Assembly (NCBI RefSeq): GCF_042453785.1
Contig: NC_091673.1
Location: 3,541,501-3,605,500, forward strand
DNA: 64,000 nt
Direction of reading: 5' to 3'
From: Malus domestica
Taxonomy: Eukaryota > Streptophyta > Magnoliopsida > Rosales > Rosaceae
A program made the position numbers and the translations under genes. The first letter of the stretch is position 1. The number at the start of each line of letters is the position of its first letter. Under the pieces are notes generated by a model. The model searched no databases. It had not been told where the DNA came from and was given only the letters and a program-made list of their open reading frames with translations. Positions 23,501 to 34,199 of the stretch are shown piece by piece.

Positions 23501-23763
23501 GAGGCGTTGGTATATTTATGGTAGTATTTTTTTTACATGAATTTATGAAAGGTGAAAGTTAGAGAAATCCAGAAATAACTAGTCGTGTAACTGATTTCCC
23601 CAAGTAGCAGTAATTCCTTCACTATGTTTACTGATAAGGATATTAAACTGAATATATATAGAAGAAAAATCTGAATTTGGAAATGCAAGAATTGAGAATT
23701 CGCAATTTTCTTACACCGAATCCACAAAAAAGAAGTCTTGAATTCAATATGGAAAAGATTTAG

Positions 23764-24048
23764 TGTCACATCCCGCCCCGGGGCGGATCATTTTTTGGGC
23801 CTGCTCCACCACCGTAGCACGATATTGTCCGCTTTGGACCCTAACCACGCCCTCACGGTTTTGTTTCTAAGAACTCACGAGCAACTTCCCAGTGGGTCAC
23901 CCATCCTGGGAGTTTCTGGCCCCCTTCTCGCTTAACTTCGGAGTTCCTACGAAACCCGAAGCCAGTGAGCTCCCAAAAAACATCGTGCTATGTAGAGATG
24001 GGAATATACATTTAAGGATCACTCCCCTGGGCGATGTGTGATATCACA
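23764..24048 (-). mobile_element. Cassandra TRIM solo LTR with 5S rRNA-like core
   Basis: On the minus strand it starts TGTGATATCACACATCGCCC and ends GGGATGTGACA, with the 5-bp duplication TTTAG at 23759-23763 and 24049-24053. The middle carries 5S rRNA gene-like promoter text: AACTCCGAAGTTAAGCG and then CAGGATGGGTGACCCACTGG, resembling the A-box and C-box parts of the 5S internal control region. This is the hallmark of Cassandra LTRs. Only one LTR remains. Confidence 0.93.
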
Positions 24049-24052
24049 TTTA

Positions 24053-24306
24053 GGGCTCGTTTGGATGTGCTTTTAAAATTGCTGAATGCGCTTTTAAAAT
24101 TGCTGAATGCGCTTTTAGAGAAAATATTTTTAGATTCCAAAAACACTTTAAATGTTTTTTGCAAGAAGCACCAATTATGTGCTTCTTCCAGGAAGCACTT
24201 TTAAGTGCTTTTATAGGATTTACTTGCATTTTTATTAAGAATTGGTTTCAAAAACATTTTCACCAAAAGCACTTTAGTTATTTTAAAAGCACATCCAAAC
24301 GAGATC
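24053..24306. mobile_element. Tourist-like MITE
   Basis: Terminal inverted repeats GGGCTCGTTTGGATGTGC and, inverted from the right end, GATCTCGTTTGGATGTGC. TTA direct repeats flank it at 24050-24052 and 24307-24309, as for PIF/Harbinger-type MITEs. The interior is rich in AAGCAC/GTGCTT. Its first base lies inside the Cassandra target-site duplication. Confidence 0.85.
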
Positions 24307-24979
24307 TTATATAGTACTGAGTCAATGGTGTGGTTTAAGGAAATCCTGTTTTCATCCTAAATGTTCTCCGCCAAGATTTGACTTCTTGACGAGTTATTAA
24401 TATTATCAATAAATTATCGTTGCATTTCAAATAAAATTATATGGAAAAGAACTGAATATAGAGAAGAAAAAAGAATCTAAATTTGGGAGTGAAAGAATTC
24501 ACATAACAATTTTCTTGTTCCGAATCCTTAAAAAGTTGGTGCATTTTTGCTCACCATCATAAAATATGGTGTATGTTTCCAATACATCTTAAAATTCGTC
24601 ACATGTATTTTCATCTAACCTGGTTAACTTCTACGTTAAATATTAAAAACAACAAAACTAATTAAAAAGACATTCAACTTCATCACATAATTGCTAGATC
24701 ATTGGACTTAACCACTCTCCCACCATTTTAGTGTTGGCAATCTGTTTTCTTTAAAAAAATATTATATTAATAATTTAGCAATTAGATACTAGTTTACTGA
24801 CTTTTTTTTTACTGACATGTTTGAAGGTTAAGGAAAGTTGAGCAAAAACAGACCAATTTGCTTTATTGGCCCTTGAATTTATATACAACTGGTTTTCAAT
24901 GTAAGGAGCATAAATCCATTTTTATTATATTCGAAAGTATTAAAACAAATAACCCTCTTAAATCTTAGTTCAAGAGATA

Positions 24980-26215
24980 GCTAGGTGTTGCTTCACAAAT
25001 AGATGGCGCAAATCAGCAGAGCCGTAGCTGAAGCCATGAAAAACACGGAACCGTATCCGATCAACCTTGCAAAAATGGGCTGGTGGCGGTCATTGCCATT
25101 GCACTAAACGCACATGAGAAAGCTAAGATGATGGATATCATGAAAGCATGAAAATAAATAAATTTATATGTCATCATATATGATACGTATATCATAGTTT
25201 GTTAAAATACATTTAACCTCCTACAAAGGTTATATGAAAATAAATAAAACTTTATTTACATATCATGAAAATATTTTAGAGAAATTTCACCTTCTATACA
25301 TTTATAAATCCATATATATGCTGATATATAGTACCTACCATTTTCCCAAACCGCCGGCAAATTGTTCGCTTACTTTGCTCCAGTTTGCAATGTTGTTTTG
25401 ATGCATATAACTAACGGTCTGTAACCATGCCATGTTTGGACATAATGCCAACACATGTTGTATCCCTAGCTTTGCTTCAGCTGTCATTTGAAAAATGCAA
25501 GAGAAATTTGCAATGATATCTTCAGTATCGCACCATGCTCGTACAGTCTGAAATACAAATGCATAACAGACCGCAAATTTTTGGTGCTCGCATTCGCTTC
25601 AACTCGTTGACCAAAATCAAAATTTAACGGTAGAAATAAGCCAAGTTTAAACAGCTTCAACTAATCCATGCAAGTAGTAAATAAACCTTTTCATAACCGC
25701 ATTCACAGATTTATTAATCCAGAAAAACAGAATCACAAGTAACACTAGTAAATTCATCGAAGCTCGACATAACATACCAACATGAGCAATCATAAAACTT
25801 TGAAGACGAATTTGGTCTGAGGTGGTTCCATATCAAATTCAGCAATATAAATTTTGTTTCATAAAATCCATAGACATGCATCAAATGCAACAGAAAAACA
25901 CAAGAAGTAAACCATTAATTCAGATAAAAATCTCAAAGTTTGAATCTTGCACCCAACCCTTTGCTCGAAATTTCCCTGCTACTATGTTTCCAAGTAGCAA
26001 GGGGCTATCTGGTGCATTAGAATGCAATAATTACAAGATTAAAACTTGATGATTTCAAAATCCCAGTAAAATCCATACATAATTAGGAAACACAAAAAGG
26101 AACAAAAGGATATAAATACGTCACGGCGAAGTACCTGACGTGAGAAATCTATCACTCGTACTTGCGAAAGGGTTGCAGCCGGAAGAGAGATTTTTATAGG
26201 GTTTTGAGGTTAGGG
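24980..26215 (-). CDS. Unidentified spliced transcription unit (low support)
   Basis: Three pieces on the minus strand look gene-like. At 26215-26120 there is a telo-box-like AAACCCTAA, a TATA motif CTATAAAAATC, and a leader ending in a donor CGTCAG/GTACTTCG near 26133. At about 25548-25345 an acceptor TTTGTATTTCAG opens a 70-codon frame (AWCDTEDIIANFSC, ALCPNMAWLQTVSYMHQ) that ends in a stop. At about 25075-25000 a frame reads LIGYGSVFFMASATALL to a stop, a possible membrane segment. No ATG joins these cleanly, and I recognise no family. It could be a small gene, a non-coding transcript or a pseudogene. Confidence 0.3.
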
Positions 26216-26665
26216 TTTCTACTAGGCAGGATAAACGACATGTCGTTCGTGATTGTTGGTCAGGTTGACAATCTATTCGCATGATTATAGGATTTGATTA
26301 ATATTGTTTAACTAGTATTGCTTGATGTGTACTCGGAGGGATCTTCTAACTTAGTTGCTTAAGATCTTTTATTCTTGTACTCGAATTCTCTTCTCTTCTA
26401 ATATCGCTAATATTAATCAAGAATAAAAAAAGAATAAATTGTAATAAGAGTTATTGTATTATTATATACCATTTTATATGTTGATCAACTCGTGAAAATA
26501 ACATGAACACGACATATATAATAAGTAAATTTGGACATGACCGTTTGAATGAAAAATATATGCATCTAAATGATTTTTTTTATTTTTTTTGCTTTTTATT
26601 AATTATTCATCAACATCACGGATTTATAACTCTTCTAAAAACCCTTAAAATATCAATTGAATATA

Positions 26666-29070
26666 TGTGACGACTCGTCCCTAATTTTTCATGTAACTTT
26701 TTCTCTGAGTGTGTAAATTGACGTTTATGGCCTTTTTGGCAAAAGTGGAACATGACATGGATGTAGTTATTCGACTCTTAAATTATTTTTCTTGTTATCA
26801 TAATTAAATAATACTCGTTATTACAAATGCGTGAGCCCGAGTTATACCCGAATCGGAGCTGTAATGAAAACGTTACGCACAGTTAAAGTACGTTAACAAC
26901 GGGAAAATTTGGTGCATGCGTGTGTTAATTTCTCAGTGTGGGAGACACTGTTATTGATAAGGAGATGGATATTTGATGTACGACTTACTGTACAAAATCT
27001 GAAAATTTTATCCCCTTCTTCTTTTAAAAATTGGACCCGTGCCCTTTTTCCTTACCACCAATCAATTACTTTCCCACACTATTGCACCCAATCAGATTTT
27101 TCTTCTTCTCAGCCAATCAGAACTCATTTTCTCTCTTTCTCTCTTCTTCGAGACTCTTTCTATCCCGAGACTCTCTCTTCTCTGCAACCACTAAGAACAA
27201 CTAAAATTCCCACCATCACACTCCTCTCATCCTCACGAACCCAACCGTACAAACCAATCGTGAAATGGTTGAGTTTTAAACACCCAACTCGGAAGCTCCG
27301 ACTCGGACAAGTTTTCCCCAACATGTTCCCGGCCAAGTTACAAGCTTTTGGGACGTTTGGAAGCCTCCACACAACTCCTTCGAGTCAATAGCCTAAGTTT
27401 GCAGTCGAGTTGACGTGGAAACACACGGTTTTGAGGCGAATAAGATAAGTTCGAACCTTTCGAGGCTTTTTCAGGCCATTTCCGTCCACCTTCAGGCCTC
27501 TTGTTCTACTCCTCAAGAGTTTCAATTCCATATAAAGTGCATTGAAAATGGTTGAGAAATGAGCAAGTCATGAAGTTTTGGAAAAATTTCCAGAAACCGA
27601 TGACTTTTTCTAGTGTCCGGCGAAACCAGACGGCGACGAACGGTGGAAGTCACCAAAGAAGAAGGAGAATATTCCATTAAAGTTGACGAAATATTCTGAC
27701 GCCGCTAGGTTCCGTTACTATTTAACGGAATATTCTCTAGGTATGTTGTTTTGATGCGTATAACTACTCGGCGTGTGCTTGACGTGTACAAGTCTGTGAC
27801 GTCGAGTAGAACATTTTCATATATTTAAACCCTCCATTTGAGCAAACTATGGGGGTTTTTCCTAGCCTCTTTGTGTATGTGTTAATTAATTAATTATTTT
27901 AGTTATTTCACATATAGGAGAAAATTATCCTGAAGAAGTACGAGGTCAAGCATGGCAAGGAGGCTACGATCCGACCACATATCAGTGAGTGGGCATTTGT
28001 TTTTATATATGTGATATATAAAGTTTTATAGTTTCCACAAATGCTTTTGAATTGATTCATGCATATTATGCCATGATTAAATAATGTTATAAGAAATGTT
28101 GTACTGTTGTGAAATGATAAAATATTACTACAGGATGCGCAAGTAAGTTTATTATGTTGACTACAATTATTGAATCGTTATGGCATTCTTATATTTATGT
28201 AGTCTGCTCATCATTGCTGCACCTGGTATTAGTGCTCGCACAGGGCTAGGGTCAGCCTTTCACGTGTATGTTCACATCTGCACAACACGCTCGCCTTGGA
28301 TCCAAGTATGTGCCAGTCATGTCGTACAGGTTGCAACAGGCAACTCCGACATCTTGTCGTACAAGTTGCAATAGGCAACTCCGACTCGTATGTGACTATG
28401 AATAGCGCTAGTCTTCACGTAATTGTAGCACTAAAGCGTATATTATGATTACACTCAGTCCTATCATACAGGTTGCATTAGGCAACTCTGACTTGTGTGC
28501 TAGCATAGATTCATGAGCATTAGTTCAGTTGTACAGGTTGTATTAGGCAACTCCAATTTGTGTGCTAGCATAGATCGATGAACATCTGATTTTATTATGC
28601 TACTGTTGAGATATTGTGATTGGCATAGTTCTGGAATTATTGTTGATTTGCATTTGATTTCATACTATCATACTTATACGTAGTATGATTTTCTGGAAAC
28701 TATACATATTTTACAGCGAGGGGTTAGTATGTTCAAAAAATAAATGTGTTTTATAAACCTTTGTTTTTGTCCACTCACCCTTTTGTCTTTCGCCCCTCCA
28801 GGCCATAAATAGCTGAATTCTATGTGGCATACGAGGAAACTCTATTGGATTCTAACTTACCTAAATAAATGTAGGGAGCATTTCTCGGTTATGTATTAAG
28901 TACTTAACTAGTTTTGACTGCATTACCTATGTCATCTATGCTCTAAACATTTGTGTTTTATGGGTTCTTCCCACTACTGCGCACACACTTTATTAGCTTA
29001 AATAAATCCTAGTTTCGATTTAAATTTATCCATATTTTTATGCATCACTTTCCTTTATAGTTACGTCACA
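26666..29070 (+). mobile_element. Gypsy-like LTR or solo LTR (about 2.4 kb)
   Basis: Begins TGTGACGACTCGTCCC, a common start of large plant gypsy-type LTRs, and the text ...TTACGTCACA at 29061-29070 could be its end (TGTGACG/CGTCACA inversions). Bases beyond each end (ATATA versus TTCGG) do not match, so there is no target-site duplication, and the right border is uncertain. The ORF at 26909-27391 falls inside and is not gene-like. There is no gag-pol. Confidence 0.45.
28318..28580 (+). repeat. Degenerate repeats within the LTR
   Basis: Four copies of a phrase like GTACAGGTTGCAATAGGCAA followed by CTCCGAC occur at about 28324, 28358, 28466 and 28532, with unequal spacing. The last two also share TGTGCTAGCATAGAT. 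Arrays of this kind occur in large plant LTRs. Confidence 0.7.
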
Positions 29071-29285
29071 TTCGGGTGTTGCCCAGCACACCTCAACTTC
29101 GCCCGAAGTGTGTCAACACACCCTAAAATTTCAAGCGTTAAAATTGGGTTTTGAATGTCATCAATATTTTTCACAAATATCTCGTTATGGAGAATGATTC
29201 ATTCTCTCGTGATGTAATTTAATATGGAGGATTTTTTGAAATCTAAACGTAGAATTGACCTTCCGTTTCATTTGATTTCGTCTCC

Positions 29286-29293
29286 TATAAAAT
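29286..29293 (+). promoter_or_regulatory. TATA box of peptide gene B
   Basis: TATAAAAT 88 bases before the ATG at 29381, a normal distance for a plant gene with a leader of about 60 bases (ACAACAATATCAAGAACAAT just before the start). Confidence 0.65.
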
Positions 29294-29380
29294 GAAGTGC
29301 AAAATGATCCGCTTCTGTATACCAAGCACTGAAACCAGCAACTCTACAAGTTCCTCAACCACAACAATATCAAGAACAAT

Positions 29381-29722
29381 ATGGAGAAGAAACCATCTTT
29401 CAAGTTTGCTTCTTTGGTCCTTCTTTTTGCCATAATTGCTTGTTAGTCCCTCCCTCCCTCTCTCTCTCTCTCACACACACGCAATTTCACTTTGTGACAC
29501 ATTGGTTTAAATTAGTTTGTAATTTATACAGGCATGGCAATGGGGAACGTGCCGGGAGCTGAAGCAAGGGGAAAACTCCGGTGTCCGGGGATGATAGACT
29601 GCAGCAGTGTGTGCGAAGGATTTCCCTGGCGCTGCGTTAACGGCGAATGCATATGTGATGGTGGCAACGCTCCTCCCCAACTCCAACATGAAGCCAATTT
29701 TCTACCAAACCAATTGCCGTGA
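29381..29722 (+). CDS. Secreted cysteine-rich peptide (NCR/defensin-like), gene B
   Basis: Two exons: 29381-29441 (MEKKPSFKFASLVLLFAIIA, a signal peptide) and 29532-29722, joined in phase 1 through a GTTAGT donor and a TTATACAG acceptor. The product is 83 residues. The mature part has six cysteines spaced C-x5-C-x3-C-x6-C-x4-C-x-C (RCPGMIDCSSVC, then RCVNGECIC). The C-x3-C and C-x-C pairs are the signature of the cysteine-stabilised alpha-beta fold of plant defensin-like peptides. An uncharged, Asn/Gln/Pro-rich tail (LPNQLP) follows. It has its own TATA box, an open frame and conserved splice sites, so it looks functional. Targets and role are unknown; defence, reproduction or symbiosis are all possible for this class. 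It is a relative of gene A (20612-21014) by exon layout, intron phase and spacing. Confidence 0.75.
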
Positions 29723-30262
29723 AATGTGAATAAGGGGAAAAAGGCCATAGCATCATGACATTGTCTACCTTTATTATTTCATTGGCATTATTGCTTTGCT
29801 TCTAATCTTAGTGATCATAAGAAGATTAAACGTCAAATAATCTGATTACCAAGTGGCAACCACTCGTAATTCACGTTACGCCGAAGGCAGCTAGTTTTAC
29901 CTTTTGAAATTTTAATCATCTGTTCAAATGTGTGCATCTTAGGGCCTTAATCATCTGTTGAATCATTACATTTGGCTTCAAATTTCAATCACCCCGTGGA
30001 AAACACTGCTCATTTCCAATTCCATCGAAAGGCCGATAGATCATACTATTAGACAGTCTATATGTACAGTAAACGAATCTTCAAACAATACAATACGTCC
30101 TGCTTAAACAACGTTTTATTCTGCAGAACCTAGAAAACCTAGTAACAAGACACCTCGCTCAGTGTAGAGATGTAGAGTGCTTCAGAAGAAAATATCATGG
30201 AACAATGTGTCACCGGTATGAAAGGTTTATCGTGATGTTAGAGGCGTGAGAAAGCTTATTCG
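29723..30262. other. Spacer between peptide gene B and the WIT gene
   Basis: Convergent 3' ends. It contains the presumed 3' UTRs of both genes and no other gene or element that I recognise. Confidence 0.4.
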
Positions 30263-32860
30263 TCACAATTCGTCAACGAGGAAAGGTTCCTGGTTAAGCA
30301 AATATATGGCTGATATGAGAACAATTACCATGAAAACAGACTTGAGGCTCAGGCGTTTGGCCTCTACCACTTCGACATTGTCAAGTTCTGTATCCGAGCC
30401 AGTGGGACTATTTGCAGAACTGGAAGCCCCCGCATCATTATCACAGTCAGGTGCCTCTGCTGACGCTTCATCCACCTGATTCAGTGAATATTGAAGAAAT
30501 TGTGAGAAGAATGATCCAGAATGAACAAACAAATCAGGAAAAAAAAACAGAAAAGGTCAATCTCAAACTCTGTCTTCGAGTTCATTATGTAGTTCTATGA
30601 TTTTGAAAGGAAAACAAAGACAACTAAAAATTTCGTTGCAACCACTGCGACTTAAAACTATATTGTCACCCCTTAATAATTGACAGTTATACAAGTGGCA
30701 GGCAGTCCTGGTTATGCATGAAGATCCAAAAGAATACCTGCCTGGAAACTTTTATCTAAAGAATATGTCACATCTTCCACGGGTGTTTTTATAGAAGTAG
30801 CACTTGGAGGATTACACTTGAAAGACGGAAGCTCTTTGTTGTCAATGTCTTTATTGTTGCACTCAGTTGCATCTTTTTTGGTGTTCCATATCTTCTCCAC
30901 CAGAAGTTTTTTCTCCATTGTTAAGACATGCATCTGCACAGAAGAAACTATAGTTAACAGAAATAATATGAATATGCTCATAATTTTTCTTTACTCGGAC
31001 ACCTTGCATTTTTTCTTCGGTGTCAATTCAGCGACTTCTATTTTCCTATACGTATTCAAAGCAACAGATTTCTCATTTGAAACAGGGACTTAAGCAAGAG
31101 AGCGAATTGGTTATACAAGACATACCTGATTTTGGATGCGCTCCCTTTCTACGGCCAATTGCATTGCCATATCCATAATGAGCTTGATCCTGGAATTGAG
31201 TTCTTCTGCACTTGCAAGTTTTGCATTGTTAGCTTGATCCAAACACGATTCCAAGTATTCCACTCTATCCCTTAGAACAGTTATTTCCGCATTTAGTTCT
31301 GCATTAGTTTCAGATAACATTATACATTGCTCCTCGGTACTTTCTATCTTAATATCCGCTTTGGAAACCTTTGATTTCAGATCTTCAATTAAAGTTTCCA
31401 TATCCCAAATTGCAGCATATAACATATTCTGCTGCTCTTGACTTGCTTCGGAGGATGCTTTGGCATGCTGTAATTGTATCTCTACTTCCCTCAGCTGCTT
31501 CTCGAGACTTCCAACCTTTTTTTCTGTGCCAGTAGCGCTTCCTTTGAGAAAACTCATCTCTTCGTTGAGTTCCATATTTGTTCCTGTTAATTCTGCGACC
31601 TTAAGTTCTGCATTCTCAGCCTTAACTTCTGCTACATAGATGCTTTCTTTCAAAGAGGCAACTAAACTTTCCATTTCCCCAAGTTTCTCTTCACTTGATT
31701 CATTCGTGGCATTTACATTCTTCAACTGGCGCTGTGATTCTTTCAGCTGTTTCTCGAGGAGCATCACCTTTTCTCTCAAAGCAGACAGTTCAACATCTTT
31801 CTTAATGTTCTCGGCAAGGATATTGTGGAGCTTCAGCAAAGCAGTATCTTTCGCTCTAAGCTCTTCCAGACTAGCTTGAAGTTGGGATTTTAACTCACTT
31901 TCTCGTTGAATTGAACCGTTCAGATTAAAATGAACAAGCTGCAGTCTACCTAATAACTCCTTCGAAATTCCCTGGAGAACCTCAGCACCATTCTCTGCCT
32001 CTAAAAATCTTCCCCAAACAACTTCTGCAGCTTCTTCCATGCGAAATGATACCTGTTCAGTATGATGTAGCTTCACTTTAAGTTCTTCTTCATTTTGTCT
32101 TGACTCAGCTAATTTCTTCTCAAGATATAGCTCCCTTGTAAGAGACTTCTCCAGCATCCATAGATTATGTCTTTGTTGTCTAGGCATCCTTAAATTTGAC
32201 ATTGCATTTTTATTTGACAGTTGTGCATTCTCAGATAAATCCATGGCAATGTCAGTTTTCCCTGTTGACATATGTGCCTCATGTAAATAATAACCATGTA
32301 AAAATGCAGCGTCTCTATTTGAATTTAAAGAATCTCCAAGCTAGACGGAAAAATTTGGACTTACAATTCTCATGCGCGAAGGCCAGAACAGTTCTCTGAA
32401 ACCTTTCTGACTGCATCTTGACCTCTGAAATCTGCTGTCGAGATTGCTTTAGTGATTCTTCAGAATCATTTAGTTTTCCTTTCATTATAGAGTACAGTTC
32501 TCCCAAGTGTCTGCACGAAGATATTTTCTGACGCGCATCAACAATATCCACTCGGAGATTATCCATGTAACTGTCCAGCTCTCTTACCTCAGAATCTAAA
32601 ATGCTAGACAGGAGATTGAATGCCAATACTTTTTCAATAAAGTCTGCCAGAATATAGTTATTCGCGGTGGCCATTGCCTCGAGATCACTTTGCTGAGCCA
32701 AAAGGTACACCAGAGGTACATGGAGATTTGCTAACTTCTCAGAAGAATATGCCAAGTCCAAGTCCACCTTTGTTAAAACTTTCATGGAACTCTCTAACTC
32801 TTGCACGCCAGACTCATTAGATGGCACAACATTGATATCACAGACAGCGTGGTCTTCCAT
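30263..32860 (-). CDS. WIT1/WIT2-like tail-anchored nuclear envelope protein
   Basis: Coiled-coil outer nuclear membrane protein of the WPP-interacting tail-anchored family. In Arabidopsis these anchor RanGAP and bridge WIP proteins to myosin XI-i. Exons are 32860-32365, 32261-31126, 30933-30738 and about 30475-30263, giving about 680 residues against about 700 in Arabidopsis WIT1. The N-terminal block (KVLTKVDLDLAYSSEKLANL) is the conserved WIT region. Exon 2 is almost entirely heptad-rich coiled coil (EELRAKDTALLKLHNILAEN and onward). The last exon is acidic and Ser-rich and ends in one hydrophobic segment, SVFMVIVLISAIYLL, plus nine residues, the tail anchor. The junction of exons 3 and 4 is ambiguous. 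The obvious GT donor (GCAG/GTATTC) and acceptor (AATCAG/GTGGAT) are out of phase. Either a GC donor 4 bases earlier or an acceptor 10 bases later restores the frame. Confidence 0.87.
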
Positions 32861-34100
32861 ACCATATGCTCAGTTCGTGCTTTCGCAACCTGATCTCTTC
32901 TCTCTGAGTATTGAAAAAGTTCCAAAAGAGAAGGGAGCAAGGCAAACATTTTAGAGCAAGAAATGATATGAATAAGCCCCAAAATATAGTCATTGGTACA
33001 GATAATTAACATCCATATTATCACCACTCGAAGAGACTAATCGAGATTAAGTAACAAAAATAACAAGCGAACGTCTGAAATTCACTGTAAGCTAAAAATG
33101 AAAGTGAAACTTCACAACTCAATCAAATTCTGTCGACATTGATGTCCCCGCGTTAGGTGGGAAAACACATTCAGAATGGCATTGCATCTGCCTAATTAGC
33201 AGCGAAAGCCGCTACTAGGTTACTCTCCAAAATTATCACTTCAGTGATACAAGCACCAAATTAGATTAACCATTCCCTTCAGAATCCCAACTCCTAATTG
33301 GTAAGGATACAAAAGCTTTAAGCTAAATCTATCCGCTAAAATTGATGGATTAGAGATATTCTTCCAGGATTATAGATCTAAACTGTAGGAGAAAGTAATG
33401 TGTATGACCATTCATACACATTCCTCTCTCTTAAACAACAGCTTAGGCCAGCCGGGCAGTGCGCCCCTTTGCACCCAAGTTCGAATTCGCCTCCTCATAA
33501 ATTAGATTAGTTTAAAATATCGCCTTGTCAACAAAATCCGCAACAAGATGAAGAACATCCAGATTTGTGACATGACAGCTCTGCATAAAAGCTTTGAAGC
33601 TAAAGACTTTCACTAAATACCATAAAGTTCCAATGATTAAGCAGATTAAACAAACAAATTTGCAGAATTGAGGAATAAAAAATGCATGCAAAATTTAAAT
33701 ATATAGAAAAAGCAATACAAAATTATACCAAAAAAAAAAAGAAAAAAGAAGCTTTCTGGGAAGTATGAACTTCTGCCTGGGTCCTCAGAAAAATACCTGG
33801 GAGCGGGAAGAAAGCTTTCCTGGGTCTTCTCAGAGCACAGCAGGGAGCTAAACAGTAGGTATAACTACCTGCCGTTAGGTTTAACGGTAACCGTCAGACC
33901 AAGGTGGACTTTTTGGGGTTTGCTGGGTGTGGTGGTTTGCGGGGCTGTGGGATCTGTGAAGGTGATGAGGGAAGAGGCGCGGGCACCAATTGGTCAAAAA
34001 AAAACCAAAACGAAAGTAAACAGCTGCCGTACTTCGAATGTTTGTGTGTTGTGCGGTGCACGGTGGCACCTGCTCCACGTAGGCAGCAGCTCCTTCTCTC
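32861..34100 (-). promoter_or_regulatory. 5' UTR and promoter region of the WIT gene
   Basis: A donor-like CCCAG/GTATTT near 33798/33797 and acceptor-like GATCAG before 32890 suggest a 5' UTR intron of roughly 0.9 kb. The interval includes a SINE-like insertion at 33425-33535. The proposed first exon lies around 33800-33900. The short ORFs at 33881-34195 on both strands overlap one another and are not convincing genes. Confidence 0.45.
33425..33535 (+). mobile_element. tRNA-derived SINE fragment
   Basis: Plus strand: TTAGGCCAGCCGGG (A-box-like) and AGTTCGAATTCGCC (B-box-like) about 35 bases apart, followed by AATTAGATTAGTTTAAAATA. It lies in the proposed 5' UTR intron of the WIT gene. Confidence 0.5.
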
Positions 34101-34199
34101 CAATAATTGGGTAGTAAATTAACTACGACAACATTACAACGTACGCAGTATTCAGACGATCGTGTCCACCTGCGATTATTTATGAATCTTATCATATTC

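Noticed and set aside
26909-27391. 160-codon plus ORF
   Set aside because: It lies inside the gypsy-like LTR, is low in complexity and has no domain.
26666-29070. Calling a proven solo LTR from TGTGACG ... CGTCACA
   Set aside because: The flanking 5-mers differ (ATATA, TTCGG). It is kept only as a low-confidence element with an uncertain right border.
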